Part shown: positions 16,390 to 25,500 of the stretch, in pieces
Numbering within the stretch: the first letter of the stretch is position 1
Layout of the letters: each line of letters starts with the position of its first letter
Source: Bog-473 sp963751335
Lineage (GTDB): Bacteria; Actinomycetota; Acidimicrobiia; Acidimicrobiales; RAAP-2
Direction of reading: 5' to 3'
DNA: 64,000 nt
Assembly: GCA_963751335.1 (NCBI GenBank)
Contig: CAVVUB010000001.1
Coordinates: forward strand, 558,001-622,000
The notes under the pieces: generated by a model
The model's input: the letters and a program-made list of their open reading frames with translations, nothing else
What the model was told of the DNA's origin: nothing
The model's database searches: none
Made by a program: the position numbers and the translations under genes

Positions 16390-18738
16390 ATGCCCATCGA
16401 GCGGGATCTCCGTGGGAAGCGATTCTTCGTCACCGGGGCCACCGGCTTCCTCGGGACGGCCCTGGTCGAGCGGATCCTGCGCTGCCTCCCCGAGGCCGAG
16501 ATCACCGTGCTGATCCGACCCGGTCGGCGGGCGGACGCCTCGGCGCGGCTGGCCCGGGAGGTCATCAAGAACGACTGCTTCGACCGCCTCCGTGGCGAAC
16601 TCGGTGACGACTTCCCCGCCGAGGTCGAGCGGCGGGTTGCGGGCCGTTGCCGGCGACGTCGGCCGCGACGGGCTCGGGCTCGACGACGACGGCCGGGAGG
16701 CCCTGCGCCGAGCCGACGTGGTCATCCACTCCGCGGCCACCGTCTCCTTCGACGCACCCCTGACCCAGGCGGTCGAGATCAACATGCTCGGCCCCTCCCG
16801 GGTGGCCGCAGCCATGGCCGAGGCCGGCTCGGCCGGACACCTCGTCGCCGTCTCCACCGCCTACGTGGCCAGTACCCACCAGGGTGAGGCCAAAGAGGAG
16901 CTCCTCAGCGAGAACCGCTACACGCTCGACGTGTCCTGGCAGGACGAGGTGACCGCGGCCCGCCGCCTGCGCGACGACCTGCAGTCCGAGTCACGCAAAC
17001 CCGAACGGCTGCGCGAGTGCACGAAACAAGCCCGCAGCGAAATCGGAGCCGCCGGCGACCACCTGATCGCCGCCCGCTCGGAGAAGGTGCGCGAGGAATG
17101 GGTGAGCGGCGAATTGGTCACCGCCGGTACGGCGCGGGCGCTCTCCCTCGGCTGGCCCGATGCGTACCCCTTCACCAAGGCGCTGGGCGAGCGGGCCTTG
17201 GTGGAGCAGTGGGAGGGCAAGGTGCCCATCACCTTCGTACGCCCGTCCATCATCGAATCGGCGTTGTCCGAGCCACGCCCGGGGTGGATCCGCGGCTTTC
17301 GCATGGCCGAGCCGATCATCATCTCGTACGCCCGTGGCTTGCTGCGCGAGTTCCCCGGCGTGCCCGAAGGGATCGTCGACGTCATCCCGGTCGACCTGGT
17401 GGTGGCCGCCATCCTGGCCGTCGCCGCCCGTGGCCCCGAGCCGGGCCGGCCGAAGGTGTACCACGTGGCCTCGGGCGTGCGGAACCCGCTGCGCTACGGG
17501 CGCCTGGTCGAGCTGTCGACCGGTTTCTTCCAGCGTCACCCGCTCTACGACGAGCGCGGCCAACCCATCAACGTCCCCGAGTGGTCCTTCCCCGGGCGCG
17601 GCCGGGTGCAGCGACAGCTCAAGCGGGCCGACGCCGTCATGACGTTCGCCGAAAAGTTGCTCACTGCCTTGCCGATCCGAGGCAGGCAGGCGCAGCTGGC
17701 CGCCCGCATCGAAGACCGCCACGCCATGGCCAAGCGCGCCCTGGGCTACGTCGAGCTCTACGGCGCCTACACCGAGACGGACGCGCGCTACCGGGTCGAC
17801 AACCTGCTCGAGCTGTGGGCCGGCTGCGACAGTGACGATCACGCGTCGTTCGGGTTCGACCCGGCCGCCATCGACTGGGACCGCTACGTGCTCGAGATCC
17901 ACCTGCCGTCGGTGCTCGAGCACACCCGCGTGCGCACGACGCCGGGGCAAGCTCGGTCGTCGACAAACGGCCCGAGCGCCAGCGCAAGGCGATCCTCTCG
18001 CCCGAACGGCACCTGGCCGTCTTCGATCTCGAGCACACGCTGATGTCCTCCAACGTCGTCGACACCTACGCCTGGCTGGCCAGCCGCCACCTGCCCCCGG
18101 CCCGGCGCGCCCGCTTCGTGGCCGACCTGGTGCGCCAGGGTCCGGGGCTCCTTGCGCTGGACCGGCGTGACCGGGGCGACTTCCTCAGCGCTTTCTACCG
18201 TCGCTTCGAGGACGCACCGCTGTCCCAGCTGCGCGAGGACTCCTGGGAGCTCTTCCACCGCCAGCTGCTCACCCGGTCGTTCCCCGAGGGCTTCGCCCGG
18301 GTGCGGGCCCACCGGGCGCTCGGCCATCGGACCCTGCTGATCACTGGGGCGCTGGACTTCGTGATCGAGCCGATCCGCCCGCTCTTCGACGACATCGTCT
18401 GCGCGGTCATGGGCGAGCGCGACGGACGCCTGACCGGACAGCTGAGCACCCTGCCGCCCATCGGCGAGGCCCGGGCCATCGTGCTCTCCGAGTACGCCGA
18501 CCAGCACGCGCTCTCGCTCGAGCAGTCGGTGGCCTACGCCGACTCGGCCAGCGACCTGGCCATGCTCGAGGCGGTCGGGTTCCCCGTCGCGGTCAACCCC
18601 GAGTCCCGCCTCGCCACCATCGCCCGGCGCCGAGGCTGGCACGTCGAGCACTGGGCCAAGGCCGAGGGCGGCTCGCACCGGCCGCTCCCTCTCGGCCCGT
18701 TCGACGTGCGCTCGCCCAAGGCGGTGATCGGGCGGTGA
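16390..18738 (+). CDS. fatty acyl-CoA reductase / HAD-IB hydrolase fusion, two frameshifts
   Basis: A protein of about 780 residues, read across three frames. The first domain is a male-sterility-type NAD(P) reductase: FFVTGATGFLGTALVERIL near residue 15, HSAATVSFDAPL, SerTyr region VSTAYVAS, and YPFTKALGE (Y-x3-K) near 258. The second (from about 17,990) is HAD-like: AVFDLEHTLMSSN, then ADSASDLAMLEAVGFPVAVN. Frame slips near 16,630 and 17,945 split it, yet every motif survives, so indels in the read data are plausible. The HAD motif I reads D-x-E instead of D-x-D. Probable role: reducing acyl-CoA for alcohol or wax-like lipids. It overlaps the next gene by 4 bp (GTGA). Confidence 0.75.
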
Positions 18739-21590
18739 GCACGCTGCTCTTCGAGCGCTCGCTCCCCCGCTTCGCCGCGGCACGTGTCGTGTCGTCCCTC
18801 GGCTCGGGACGTGGCGCCGGGGTCGGGCCCCTGCGCCTGGTCGATCGGGACGCACCCGAGGCGCCGGCCCCGGGCTGGGTCCACGTGGACCCCGTGCTCT
18901 CGGGCATCTGCGGCTCCGACCTGGCCACCCTGGACGGGCGCAGCTCGCGCTACTTCGAGGACATCGTGTCCTTCCCCTTCGTGCCCGGGCACGAGGTGGT
19001 GGGCACCGTGTCGGAGGACACCGTGGCCGCCGACGGCGCCGCGCTGGCCGCGGGCAGCCGGGTCGTGCTCCAGCCCGTCCTGGGCTGCGCGGCCCGTGGT
19101 ATCGAGCCGCCGTGCCCGGCGTGCCAGGCCGGGCAGGTGGGGAATTGCGGGTATCTCGCCTTCGGCCACATCCGCCCCGGCTTACAGACCGGCTTCTGCG
19201 CCGACACCGGCGGCGGCTGGTCCAGCGCCGGGCTGGTGGCCCACCAGAGCCAGCTCTACGCGGTGCCCGACACGCTCGGTGACGCGGACGCGGTCACGGT
19301 GGAACCGGTGGCCTGCGCCGTGCACGCGGTGCTGGGCGCGCCCATCGCCGCCGGCGACGTGGTGGCGATTCTCGGCGCCGGGACGCTCGGTCTGCTGGTG
19401 ACCGCCGCCCTCTCGCACCTCTCGACGACCGGTCACTGCGCCACGCCGTCCGTCGTGCTGGTCGGCGCCCGCTACGCGCACCAGCAAAACCTGGCCCGCG
19501 AGTTGGGTGGCACCGAGGCGCTCCCGGCCGACCAACTGGCCCGGGCCGTCCGTCGCCACGCCCGCTCGATGTCCTTCGGCGGCCCGTCCGGGACGACGGC
19601 CACGCTCTCGGGCGGCGCGGACGTCGTGCTCGACTGCGTGGGCAGCGCGGAGTCGATTGCCCAGTCGCTCGCCATGGTGCGCCCGCGCGGCACCGTCTCC
19701 CTGGTCGGGATGCCCGGGAGGGTCCACCTCGACCTGGCGCCCCTCTGGCACCGGGAGATCCGCCTGGCCGGCGCCTACGCCTACGGCACCGAGCGGGGCG
19801 CCGAGGGCGACCACGACCAGGGCGGCACGACGCCGACCTTCGCACTCGCCCTCGAGCTGGCGGCGGCCCAGCGCACCGGCCGGCTGGTGTCGGCCACCTA
19901 CCCGCTCACCCGCTTCGAGGACGCCGTGGTCCACGCCGGTGCGGCGGGACGGCGGGGCTCGGTGAAGATCGCCTTCGATGTACGCGAAAGGACACGCCCG
20001 ATGAGCCGCCGACCCGGCTTCGTGCTCGAGGTGGACAAGTCGACCCCACCGACCCTGTTCTGGAACGGCGAGGGTTTCACCCTCGAGACCCTGCCCGAGG
20101 GGAGCCGGGTGGTCTACGCGCCCGAGCCGATCAAGGCGATCGAGGATCCGTACCAGGCCATCCGCCACGCGCTGCTGCACCCGGTGGGTGACCGCGACCC
20201 GTTGCCGGCGCTGCTTTCGTCCGGCATGAAGCTGACCATCTGCTTCGACGACATCTCCCTTCCGCTGCCGCAGATGGAGGCGCCCGACGTGCGCCAAATG
20301 GTCATCGAGACGGTGCTGGACATGGCGGCCGAGGCGGGGGTCGACGACGTCGTGCTGGTGGCCGCCCTGGCCCTGCACCGCCGCATGACCGAGGCGGAGT
20401 TGCGCCACGCCCTGGGCGACCGGGTCTACGACGCCTTCGCCCCGCACGGCCTGCTCACCCAGCACGACGCGGAGGACCCCGACAACCTCATCCACCTGGG
20501 CCAGACCGACCAGGGTGAGGATATTGAGATCAACAAGCGGGCCGCCACCTCGGACCTGCTGGTCTACGTCAACATCAACCTCGTCTCCATGGACGGGGGG
20601 CACAAGAGCGTGGCGACCGGTCTGGCCAGCTACCGCAGCCTGCGCCACCATCACAACCCGCACACCATGGTGCACTCCAAGTCCTTCATGGACCAGCCGG
20701 CGTCCGAGCTGCACTCGTCCAACTGGCGCATGGGTCGGTTCATCGCCGACGCCGGCGTCAAGGTGTTCCAGATCGAGACGACGCTCAACAACGACACCTT
20801 CCCGTCCAACTTCAAGTTCCTGCAGAAGCGCGAGTGGGAATGGACCCTGCGCGACCGGGCCACCTACGCCACGACGTCGGCCGCCCTCGCCAAGGTCCCG
20901 CCGCGGTTGAGCCGCCAGATCTTCCATGGCATCCGGGCCCCGCACGCCCTGACCTCGGTGCAGGCGGGCGAGGTGGAGGCGGTGCACGCGCTGACCACAC
21001 AGCACGTGTGGGAGCAGCAGGGCGTCGACGTGGAGGGACAGACCGACATCTTGACCATGGGCCTGCCCTACATCTGCCCCTACAACGTGAACTCCATCAT
21101 GAACCCGATCCTGGTGGCCTGTCTCGGACTCGGGTACTTCTTCAACATGTACCGGGGCCGTCCCCTGGTGCGGGAAGGCGGCGTCCTCATCATGCGCCAC
21201 CCGACGCGGCCCGAGTTCCACCCGGCTCACCATCCGAGCTACATCGACTTCTACGAGCAGGTGCTGACCCAGACGAAGGACCCGACCGAGATGCACAAGG
21301 GGTTCGAGGAGTCCTTCGCCACCGACCCCTGGTACATCCACCTCTACCGGACCGGTCACGCCTACCACGGCGTCCACCCCTTCTACATGTGGTACTGGTG
21401 CGCGCACGCCCTCGAGCACCTGGGCCGGGTGATCGTGGTGGGCGGCGACCCCAAGGCGGTGCGCCGGCTGGGCTTCTCGCCGGCCAGCTCGCTCGACGAC
21501 GCGCTCGAGATGGCGGCGGACGTCGTCGGGCCCTCGCCGACCCTCACCCACATGCACAACCCGCCCATCTTCATGTCGGACGTGCACTGA
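18735..21590 (+). CDS. zinc-dependent dehydrogenase fused in frame to LarA-like domain
   Basis: 951 residues. Residues 1-415 form an MDR alcohol dehydrogenase: catalytic Cys in GICGSDL near 60, VPGHEVVG near 85, a structural-zinc Cys cluster around 125-140 (CPACQAGQVGNC), and Rossmann GAGTLGLL near 214. Residues 423-951 match the nickel-pincer LarA (DUF2088) family: FDDISLPLP near 505, ALHRRMTEAEL near 548, GGHKSVATG near 620. By eye, the LarA Arg after D-D-x-T and the His ten residues before the Lys are missing. An internal ATG at 20,001 has AAAGGA upstream, and the +1 frame holds a TGA overlapping it (ATGA), so this may be two genes merged by an indel. It overlaps PlsC by one base. Confidence 0.75.
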   Translation: MSTLLFERSLPRFAAARVVSSLGSGRGAGVGPLRLVDRDAPEAPAPGWVHVDPVLSGICGSDLATLDGRSSRYFEDIVSFPFVPGHEVVGTVSEDTVAADGAALAAGSRVVLQPVLGCAARGIEPPCPACQAGQVGNCGYLAFGHIRPGLQTGFCADTGGGWSSAGLVAHQSQLYAVPDTLGDADAVTVEPVACAVHAVLGAPIAAGDVVAILGAGTLGLLVTAALSHLSTTGHCATPSVVLVGARYAHQQNLARELGGTEALPADQLARAVRRHARSMSFGGPSGTTATLSGGADVVLDCVGSAESIAQSLAMVRPRGTVSLVGMPGRVHLDLAPLWHREIRLAGAYAYGTERGAEGDHDQGGTTPTFALALELAAAQRTGRLVSATYPLTRFEDAVVHAGAAGRRGSVKIAFDVRERTRPMSRRPGFVLEVDKSTPPTLFWNGEGFTLETLPEGSRVVYAPEPIKAIEDPYQAIRHALLHPVGDRDPLPALLSSGMKLTICFDDISLPLPQMEAPDVRQMVIETVLDMAAEAGVDDVVLVAALALHRRMTEAELRHALGDRVYDAFAPHGLLTQHDAEDPDNLIHLGQTDQGEDIEINKRAATSDLLVYVNINLVSMDGGHKSVATGLASYRSLRHHHNPHTMVHSKSFMDQPASELHSSNWRMGRFIADAGVKVFQIETTLNNDTFPSNFKFLQKREWEWTLRDRATYATTSAALAKVPPRLSRQIFHGIRAPHALTSVQAGEVEAVHALTTQHVWEQQGVDVEGQTDILTMGLPYICPYNVNSIMNPILVACLGLGYFFNMYRGRPLVREGGVLIMRHPTRPEFHPAHHPSYIDFYEQVLTQTKDPTEMHKGFEESFATDPWYIHLYRTGHAYHGVHPFYMWYWCAHALEHLGRVIVVGGDPKAVRRLGFSPASSLDDALEMAADVVGPSPTLTHMHNPPIFMSDVH

Positions 21591-22556
21591 TGGCGCTCTC
21601 GGCCCTGAAGGGCAAGGTGCGCACGACCCGCTTCCCCTTCGCCGACCCCGTCGTGGCCGACCTCGCTCGAGCGGCCCGACCCCGAACGCAAGGTGGGGCT
21701 CGACTACGACCACGAGTGGTCGCGGCGCTACCCGGTGCGCCTGGCCCGGGCCGTGGTCATGGACAACGTGGCCCGGCCGGCGGCTCGGCTGCTGGCCCCG
21801 GCCACCGTACGCGGGGTCGAACACCTCGGCCACATCGAGGGGCCGGTCATCTTCGCGGCCAACCACGCCAGCCACATCGACACGCCCCTGCTCCTGACCA
21901 CGCTGCCCGTGGAGTTCCGGCACCGCACCGTGGTGGCGGCCGCCTCCGACTACTTCTTCGATCGCACCTGGAAGTCGGTCCTGTGGGCGTTCTCGCTGGC
22001 CGCCATTCCGATTCAGCGCAGCCGGGTCAACCGAAAGTCGGCCGACACCGCGGCCGAGCTGCTCGAGGACGGCTGGAACCTCGTCATCTTCCCCGAGGGC
22101 GGCCGGTCGCCCGACGGGTGGACCCAACCCTTCCGGGGCGGCGCCGCCTACCTGGCCCGACGCACCGGACGCCCGGTCGTCCCGGTGTACCTGCACGGCA
22201 CCCGCCATGTCCTGCCGAAGAAGGCCGACGACGTCGGCCTGCCGCCGGGAGGTTCGGGTTCCGAGGCGCGCCAGGGGGGCCGGCTGCGCCGCTCCCCCAT
22301 CGCCGTCCTCTTCGGCGCCCCCATGAGCCCGGACGAGGGCGAGAACGCGCACCGGTTCTCGGACCGGGTGGAGGCCGCGGTGGCCACCTTGGCCCGCGAG
22401 GTGCAGACCGACTGGTGGCAGGCCCGACGCTCGGTCAGCCCCGTCGCGCCGATGGCCGGCGCGGCCAGCGCCCACCGCGGTCCCGAAGCCGCAGCCTGGC
22501 GGCGGGCCTGGGCCCTTGACGCCCCGCCCGCACGCGAGCGGGAGTGGCCCGACTGA
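21590..22556 (+). CDS. PlsC-type 1-acylglycerol-3-phosphate acyltransferase, frameshifted
   Basis: The start at 21,590 (MALSALKGKVRTTRFPF) overlaps the previous stop (TGATG). About 25 codons in, near 21,660, the reading moves one frame to LERPDPERKVGLDYDHEWS and continues to 22,556, about 321 residues in total. Acyltransferase motifs are intact: NHASHID near residue 92 (H-x4-D), a conserved block IPIQRSRVNRKS, and FPEGGRS near 167. The C-terminus is Ala/Arg-rich. It acts at the membrane to esterify lysophosphatidate-like lipids, completing the acyl-CoA reductase / dehydrogenase / LarA cluster. Confidence 0.8.
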
Positions 22557-22577
22557 TCGAGATGCGCCGTCGGCTCC

Positions 22578-22943
22578 TCAGTCCTGCTGCAGCTCGATCG
22601 TGTTCCCGGCCGGATCGTTGATCCAAATCTGGACGGTGCCCTGCCCCTGGACGGCCCGCTCGTACGGGATCTTCCGGTCTTCGAGCTCGCCGATGGCCTT
22701 GTCGAGGTCCGCCACGGCGATGCAGAAGTGGTTCCCGGTCGAGTCGATCTCTGTCCCCCGGGGTGGAGCACCGACGACGTGCAGCTCTTGGTCGGAAACT
22801 TCGAACCAGTGGCCCGGGATGCCTGGGATCTCGGGGCGTTCCTTCGAGCCCAGCCCGAACAGGTCTCCGTAGAACGAAACCATCTCAGCCAACGCGGCGT
22901 CGTTGCAATTCACCGACACGTGGTGAAACCTCGTGGCCTTCAC
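22578..22943 (-). CDS. VOC family protein
   Basis: A 121-residue glyoxalase-fold protein: HHVSVNCNDAALAEMVSFYG, then NHFCIAVADLDKAIGELED, and the ending WINDPAGNTIELQQD with a ligand Glu. His7, His in GNHFCIA and the C-terminal Glu form a credible metal site. It is convergent with the lipid cluster, so not part of it. The substrate is unknown. Confidence 0.8.
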   Translation of the reverse strand: MKATRFHHVSVNCNDAALAEMVSFYGDLFGLGSKERPEIPGIPGHWFEVSDQELHVVGAPPRGTEIDSTGNHFCIAVADLDKAIGELEDRKIPYERAVQGQGTVQIWINDPAGNTIELQQD

Positions 22944-23165
22944 TCGTCACCTCCGACGGTAGCTGCCTTCACGATCGCCCGGTGCTCACGAACCGTACCG
23001 CAGACGTCGATCAATCCAGGCCGAGTCATCCGGCTCGACCGAGCGGATTTCCCCGGGGCTCAGCGAAGCACACGCTCGGTACGACACATCGACGCAAAGC
23101 ACAGTGACCGGACCGAGCCTCGCCACCGTGGCGATCCCGGTTCCACCGTTCCGGCGACCACATCG

Positions 23166-23330
23166 CTATACGACGTCGTCGGGGCCAACCTCGCCTCTGA
23201 AACCCAGCAACCTGAGCACGAACTTGCCAATCCGATTTGGCTTCTTGCGCCGTTGAACCTCCATGGCCTCACGTTCGTGGCCCTTTGTCACATGGACAGG
23301 GAAGTTGTAGCCCTTCGGGTTGGCCTCCAC
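23166..23330 (-). CDS. possible small basic protein (54 aa)
   Basis: A 54-codon frame from GTG 23,330 (VEANPKGYNFPVHVTKGHER) to TAG at 23,166, with a basic middle MEVQRRKKPNRIGKF and the end GEVGPDDVV. Its third positions are G/C-rich and it has no hydrophobic tract. An ATG at 23,264 would give 32 residues. There is no strong ribosome site and I know no family. It may be the end of a broken gene. The rest of 22,944-23,384 holds nothing else I can support. Confidence 0.35.
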   Translation of the reverse strand: MEANPKGYNFPVHVTKGHEREAMEVQRRKKPNRIGKFVLRLLGFRGEVGPDDVV

Positions 23331-23384
23331 CGCTGGGAATCGTAGCTCTCACGAGAGAGGCGGGAAGGAAATGCGGCTTGCTGA

Positions 23385-23942
23385 TCACCCACGTGCGGGA
23401 ACAGGGACACGACGCCGGGAACTGGCCGACTGGCGGCCGACTGCCACCTCAGCCGTCGCGCCAGGAGCCACACTCGCTTGCTCGAAGGTTGGCCCGCGGG
23501 ACTCCAAACGGGCGACGCCCAACTCCTCGGCCGCCATGAGGTCGCTCGGCACGTTGACTCGGCGCGTCGAAGCGCACAGAGCATCGCTGATGACCTCGAG
23601 GGCCGTGTGGACACGGCGCATGTACCGGTCCGTACCTACGGGCCACGAAAGGGAACGCGGGCAGACGCCGACTTCAGACCTGGTATCGGACCACTTGGTG
23701 AATTCCAGGCTCAGAGGAACCGGACGTGGACCGACCCACGCGACACCGCGTACCGCGTACACCCGACTCCCCTCTGCGCTGCCGGCAACCGGATCCGCGG
23801 CGAGCCACAGACCGTGGCTCACGCGAACCGTCCGAGGGACCCATGGGACCGGGACCAGACCGCGATGCCATTCGGCGGCGACTTCGGCCAAGTTGTCGGG
23901 GTGATAGTCGAAGCGCTTCGAAACAAAGGCGGATTCGAACAT
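23385..23942 (-). CDS. conserved-looking hypothetical protein (185 aa)
   Basis: A soluble protein of 185 residues. The start at 23,942 is fixed by a perfect AGGAGGA site five bases upstream. Residues 1-60 include FDYHPDNLAEVAAEWH, the middle has SLEFTKWSDTRSEVGVCPRS, and the C-terminus is Ala/Arg-rich. No catalytic motif or domain is recognised. It is a single gene; no neighbour gives a clue. Confidence 0.55.
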   Translation of the reverse strand: MFESAFVSKRFDYHPDNLAEVAAEWHRGLVPVPWVPRTVRVSHGLWLAADPVAGSAEGSRVYAVRGVAWVGPRPVPLSLEFTKWSDTRSEVGVCPRSLSWPVGTDRYMRRVHTALEVISDALCASTRRVNVPSDLMAAEELGVARLESRGPTFEQASVAPGATAEVAVGRQSASSRRRVPVPARG

Positions 23943-24347
23943 GACTCCTCCTGGTGAATTCCCTGGGACGCCCGTTCTCCAACGGGGGCTTTGGTCATGG
24001 TGCGCTCCCAGACCGGATCCGTCTGTCGGCGAGGCGACACCCGTAGCGCAACCGACACGACGGTGAGGAATAGGGCTCGTGAGACGCTCGTCGTCGAGCC
24101 AGTCGTTCGGCCCCAGGTCTCCGTCTTGGTGGACCGCCCGGCCGGGGCGCCTGGGTCGGCCATTGGCGCTGGAACGGCAGATCCGCGGCCTCGAGCCGGA
24201 GGCCGGCGAGGACGAGCGGCCGAGTGCCGAACAGACGGGACCGATGGGAGTGGAGAACTGTGTTTCCACCTGAAGCAACTCACTCTGCCAGGGCGTCAAT
24301 GTGGCCTTGCGCAGGTATTCGACACGGTGCCAATGGTCCCGGAGGGT

Positions 24348-24382
24348 GCCCGAGTCGCCCGGGAGGGACGGGCGACTCGGGC
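24348..24382. other. perfect 14-bp hairpin in an empty region
   Basis: GCCCGAGTCGCCCG (24,348-24,361) and CGGGCGACTCGGGC (24,369-24,382) pair perfectly around a 7-base loop. There is no T-run on either side. It lies in 23,943-24,429, where I see no gene, 48 bp upstream of a small membrane gene and downstream of murT-gatD on the other strand. It could be a U-less terminator of that operon or a leader structure. Confidence 0.55.
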
Positions 24383-24429
24383 TCACCCCTTGCGAGCACC
24401 TGCGTTCGGTTGCCATGGTCTAATGGATC

Positions 24430-24615
24430 ATGTTCTACGTCTTGATCTTCAGTCTCCTCGCCGTTGTTCTCGTCGTGGGAGGCATCACAACGATGAGCCG
24501 TCGACGAAGGAACCTCGCCGCGAGCGAAGTGCACACGTCCCGGAGTGATGCAAGTCGTCGGAATCGGAAGTCTCAGCGGGCCCAATCACAACATGACCGT
24601 CGTAAGCGCCATTAG
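24430..24615 (+). CDS. small single-helix membrane protein with basic tail
   Basis: 61 residues: one N-terminal helix (FYVLIFSLLAVVLVVGGI), then a strongly basic cytoplasmic tail rich in Arg, Ser and Asn ending HDRRKRH. The ATG at 24,430 follows TCTAATGGATC, with no clear ribosome site. The arrangement suggests a membrane-anchored peptide, but no family is known to me. Confidence 0.4.
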   Translation: MFYVLIFSLLAVVLVVGGITTMSRRRRNLAASEVHTSRSDASRRNRKSQRAQSQHDRRKRH

Positions 24616-24753
24616 TTCAAAGAGATCTCGCACAGAGGCAGCTCGCCCGATGCGGTCTGGTGCGAGACAGATCCCAGAGTGAACTGGCCTCCAGAGCGAC
24701 GATGAGAACGCACCGGAAAATGACGTCGTGCGCGGGCGGTCGACAGAGCTGAG

Positions 24754-25500
24754 TCAGGCGGCCCGGCGACGCCGGAAACGCCGGGGGCGCGTCGCCTCGA
24801 GCCGTTCGGCCCGCAGGCGCTCGGCCGCCCCGTCGTCGAGCGGCTCCAGCGCTGCGCCGTCCAAGGCCCACGAGAGGAGGAGGTCGGCCAGAGCGGGATT
24901 GCGGGCCAGCACCGGACCGTGCAGGTACGTCCCGACCACCCGGCCTGCGAGCGCGCCCTCACTCCCGTCGCCGTTACCCACGCCCGCGCTGACCCGGGCC
25001 AGCGGCGCGGTCCCCTCGTCCAGCGTGGTGCGGCCACCATGGTTCTCGAAGCCGGTCAGAACGGGCAGGCCCAGGGTCTCGTCCGGTTCGGCCATCACCT
25101 CGCCGACGGCCCGGGGCAATGCCACCTTGGCCGTGGTCATCGGCAGCAGGCCCAGCCCCTCGTGGGGTTCGCCTTCCGCACCGGGAAAGCTGTGACCGGC
25201 CACCTGGAAGCCGGCGCACACGGCCAGCACCACGGCGCCCTCGGCCACCCGCCGGACCAGCCCACCGTCATCGAGCAGCGTGCGTGCGGCCCGCACCTGG
25301 GGACCGTCCTCTCCACCGCCGAGGCAGTAGATGTCCGCCCCGGGCAGCGGGCCGTCAGAGGCGGCCTGGAGCAGCTCGACCTCCAGGCCGCGCCACTCGG
25401 CCCGCCGGGCCAGGACGAGCCCGTTGCCCCCGTCGCCGTACGTGCCCAGGAGGTCGGGATGGACCACGGCCACCCGGAGCGGGCCGGTCCGGCCGCTCAC
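24754..25500 (-). CDS. gatD: lipid II isoglutaminyl synthase, glutamine amidotransferase subunit GatD
   Basis: A 248-residue class I glutamine amidotransferase. The nucleophile Cys is in AVCAGFQVAG near 95, the catalytic His in YLHGPVLARNP near 192, and GGGEDGPQV and ENHGGRT are typical GatD segments. It supplies ammonia to MurT for amidating D-Glu of lipid II to D-isoglutamine at the cytoplasmic membrane face. Its GTG overlaps the murT stop (GTGA). A low-complexity Arg-rich tail ends the protein. Confidence 0.9.
   Translation of the reverse strand: MSGRTGPLRVAVVHPDLLGTYGDGGNGLVLARRAEWRGLEVELLQAASDGPLPGADIYCLGGGEDGPQVRAARTLLDDGGLVRRVAEGAVVLAVCAGFQVAGHSFPGAEGEPHEGLGLLPMTTAKVALPRAVGEVMAEPDETLGLPVLTGFENHGGRTTLDEGTAPLARVSAGVGNGDGSEGALAGRVVGTYLHGPVLARNPALADLLLSWALDGAALEPLDDGAAERLRAERLEATRPRRFRRRRAA

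Noticed and set aside
19182..22475. Long minus-strand open frame of about 1,097 codons
   Set aside because: It mirrors the dehydrogenase-LarA and PlsC genes; its His/Arg/Gly/Val-rich protein has no domain. A high-GC shadow frame.
23943..24429. Several open frames of 60-185 codons on both strands
   Set aside because: No ribosome site, no family motif and uneven codon use; they overlap one another in all frames.
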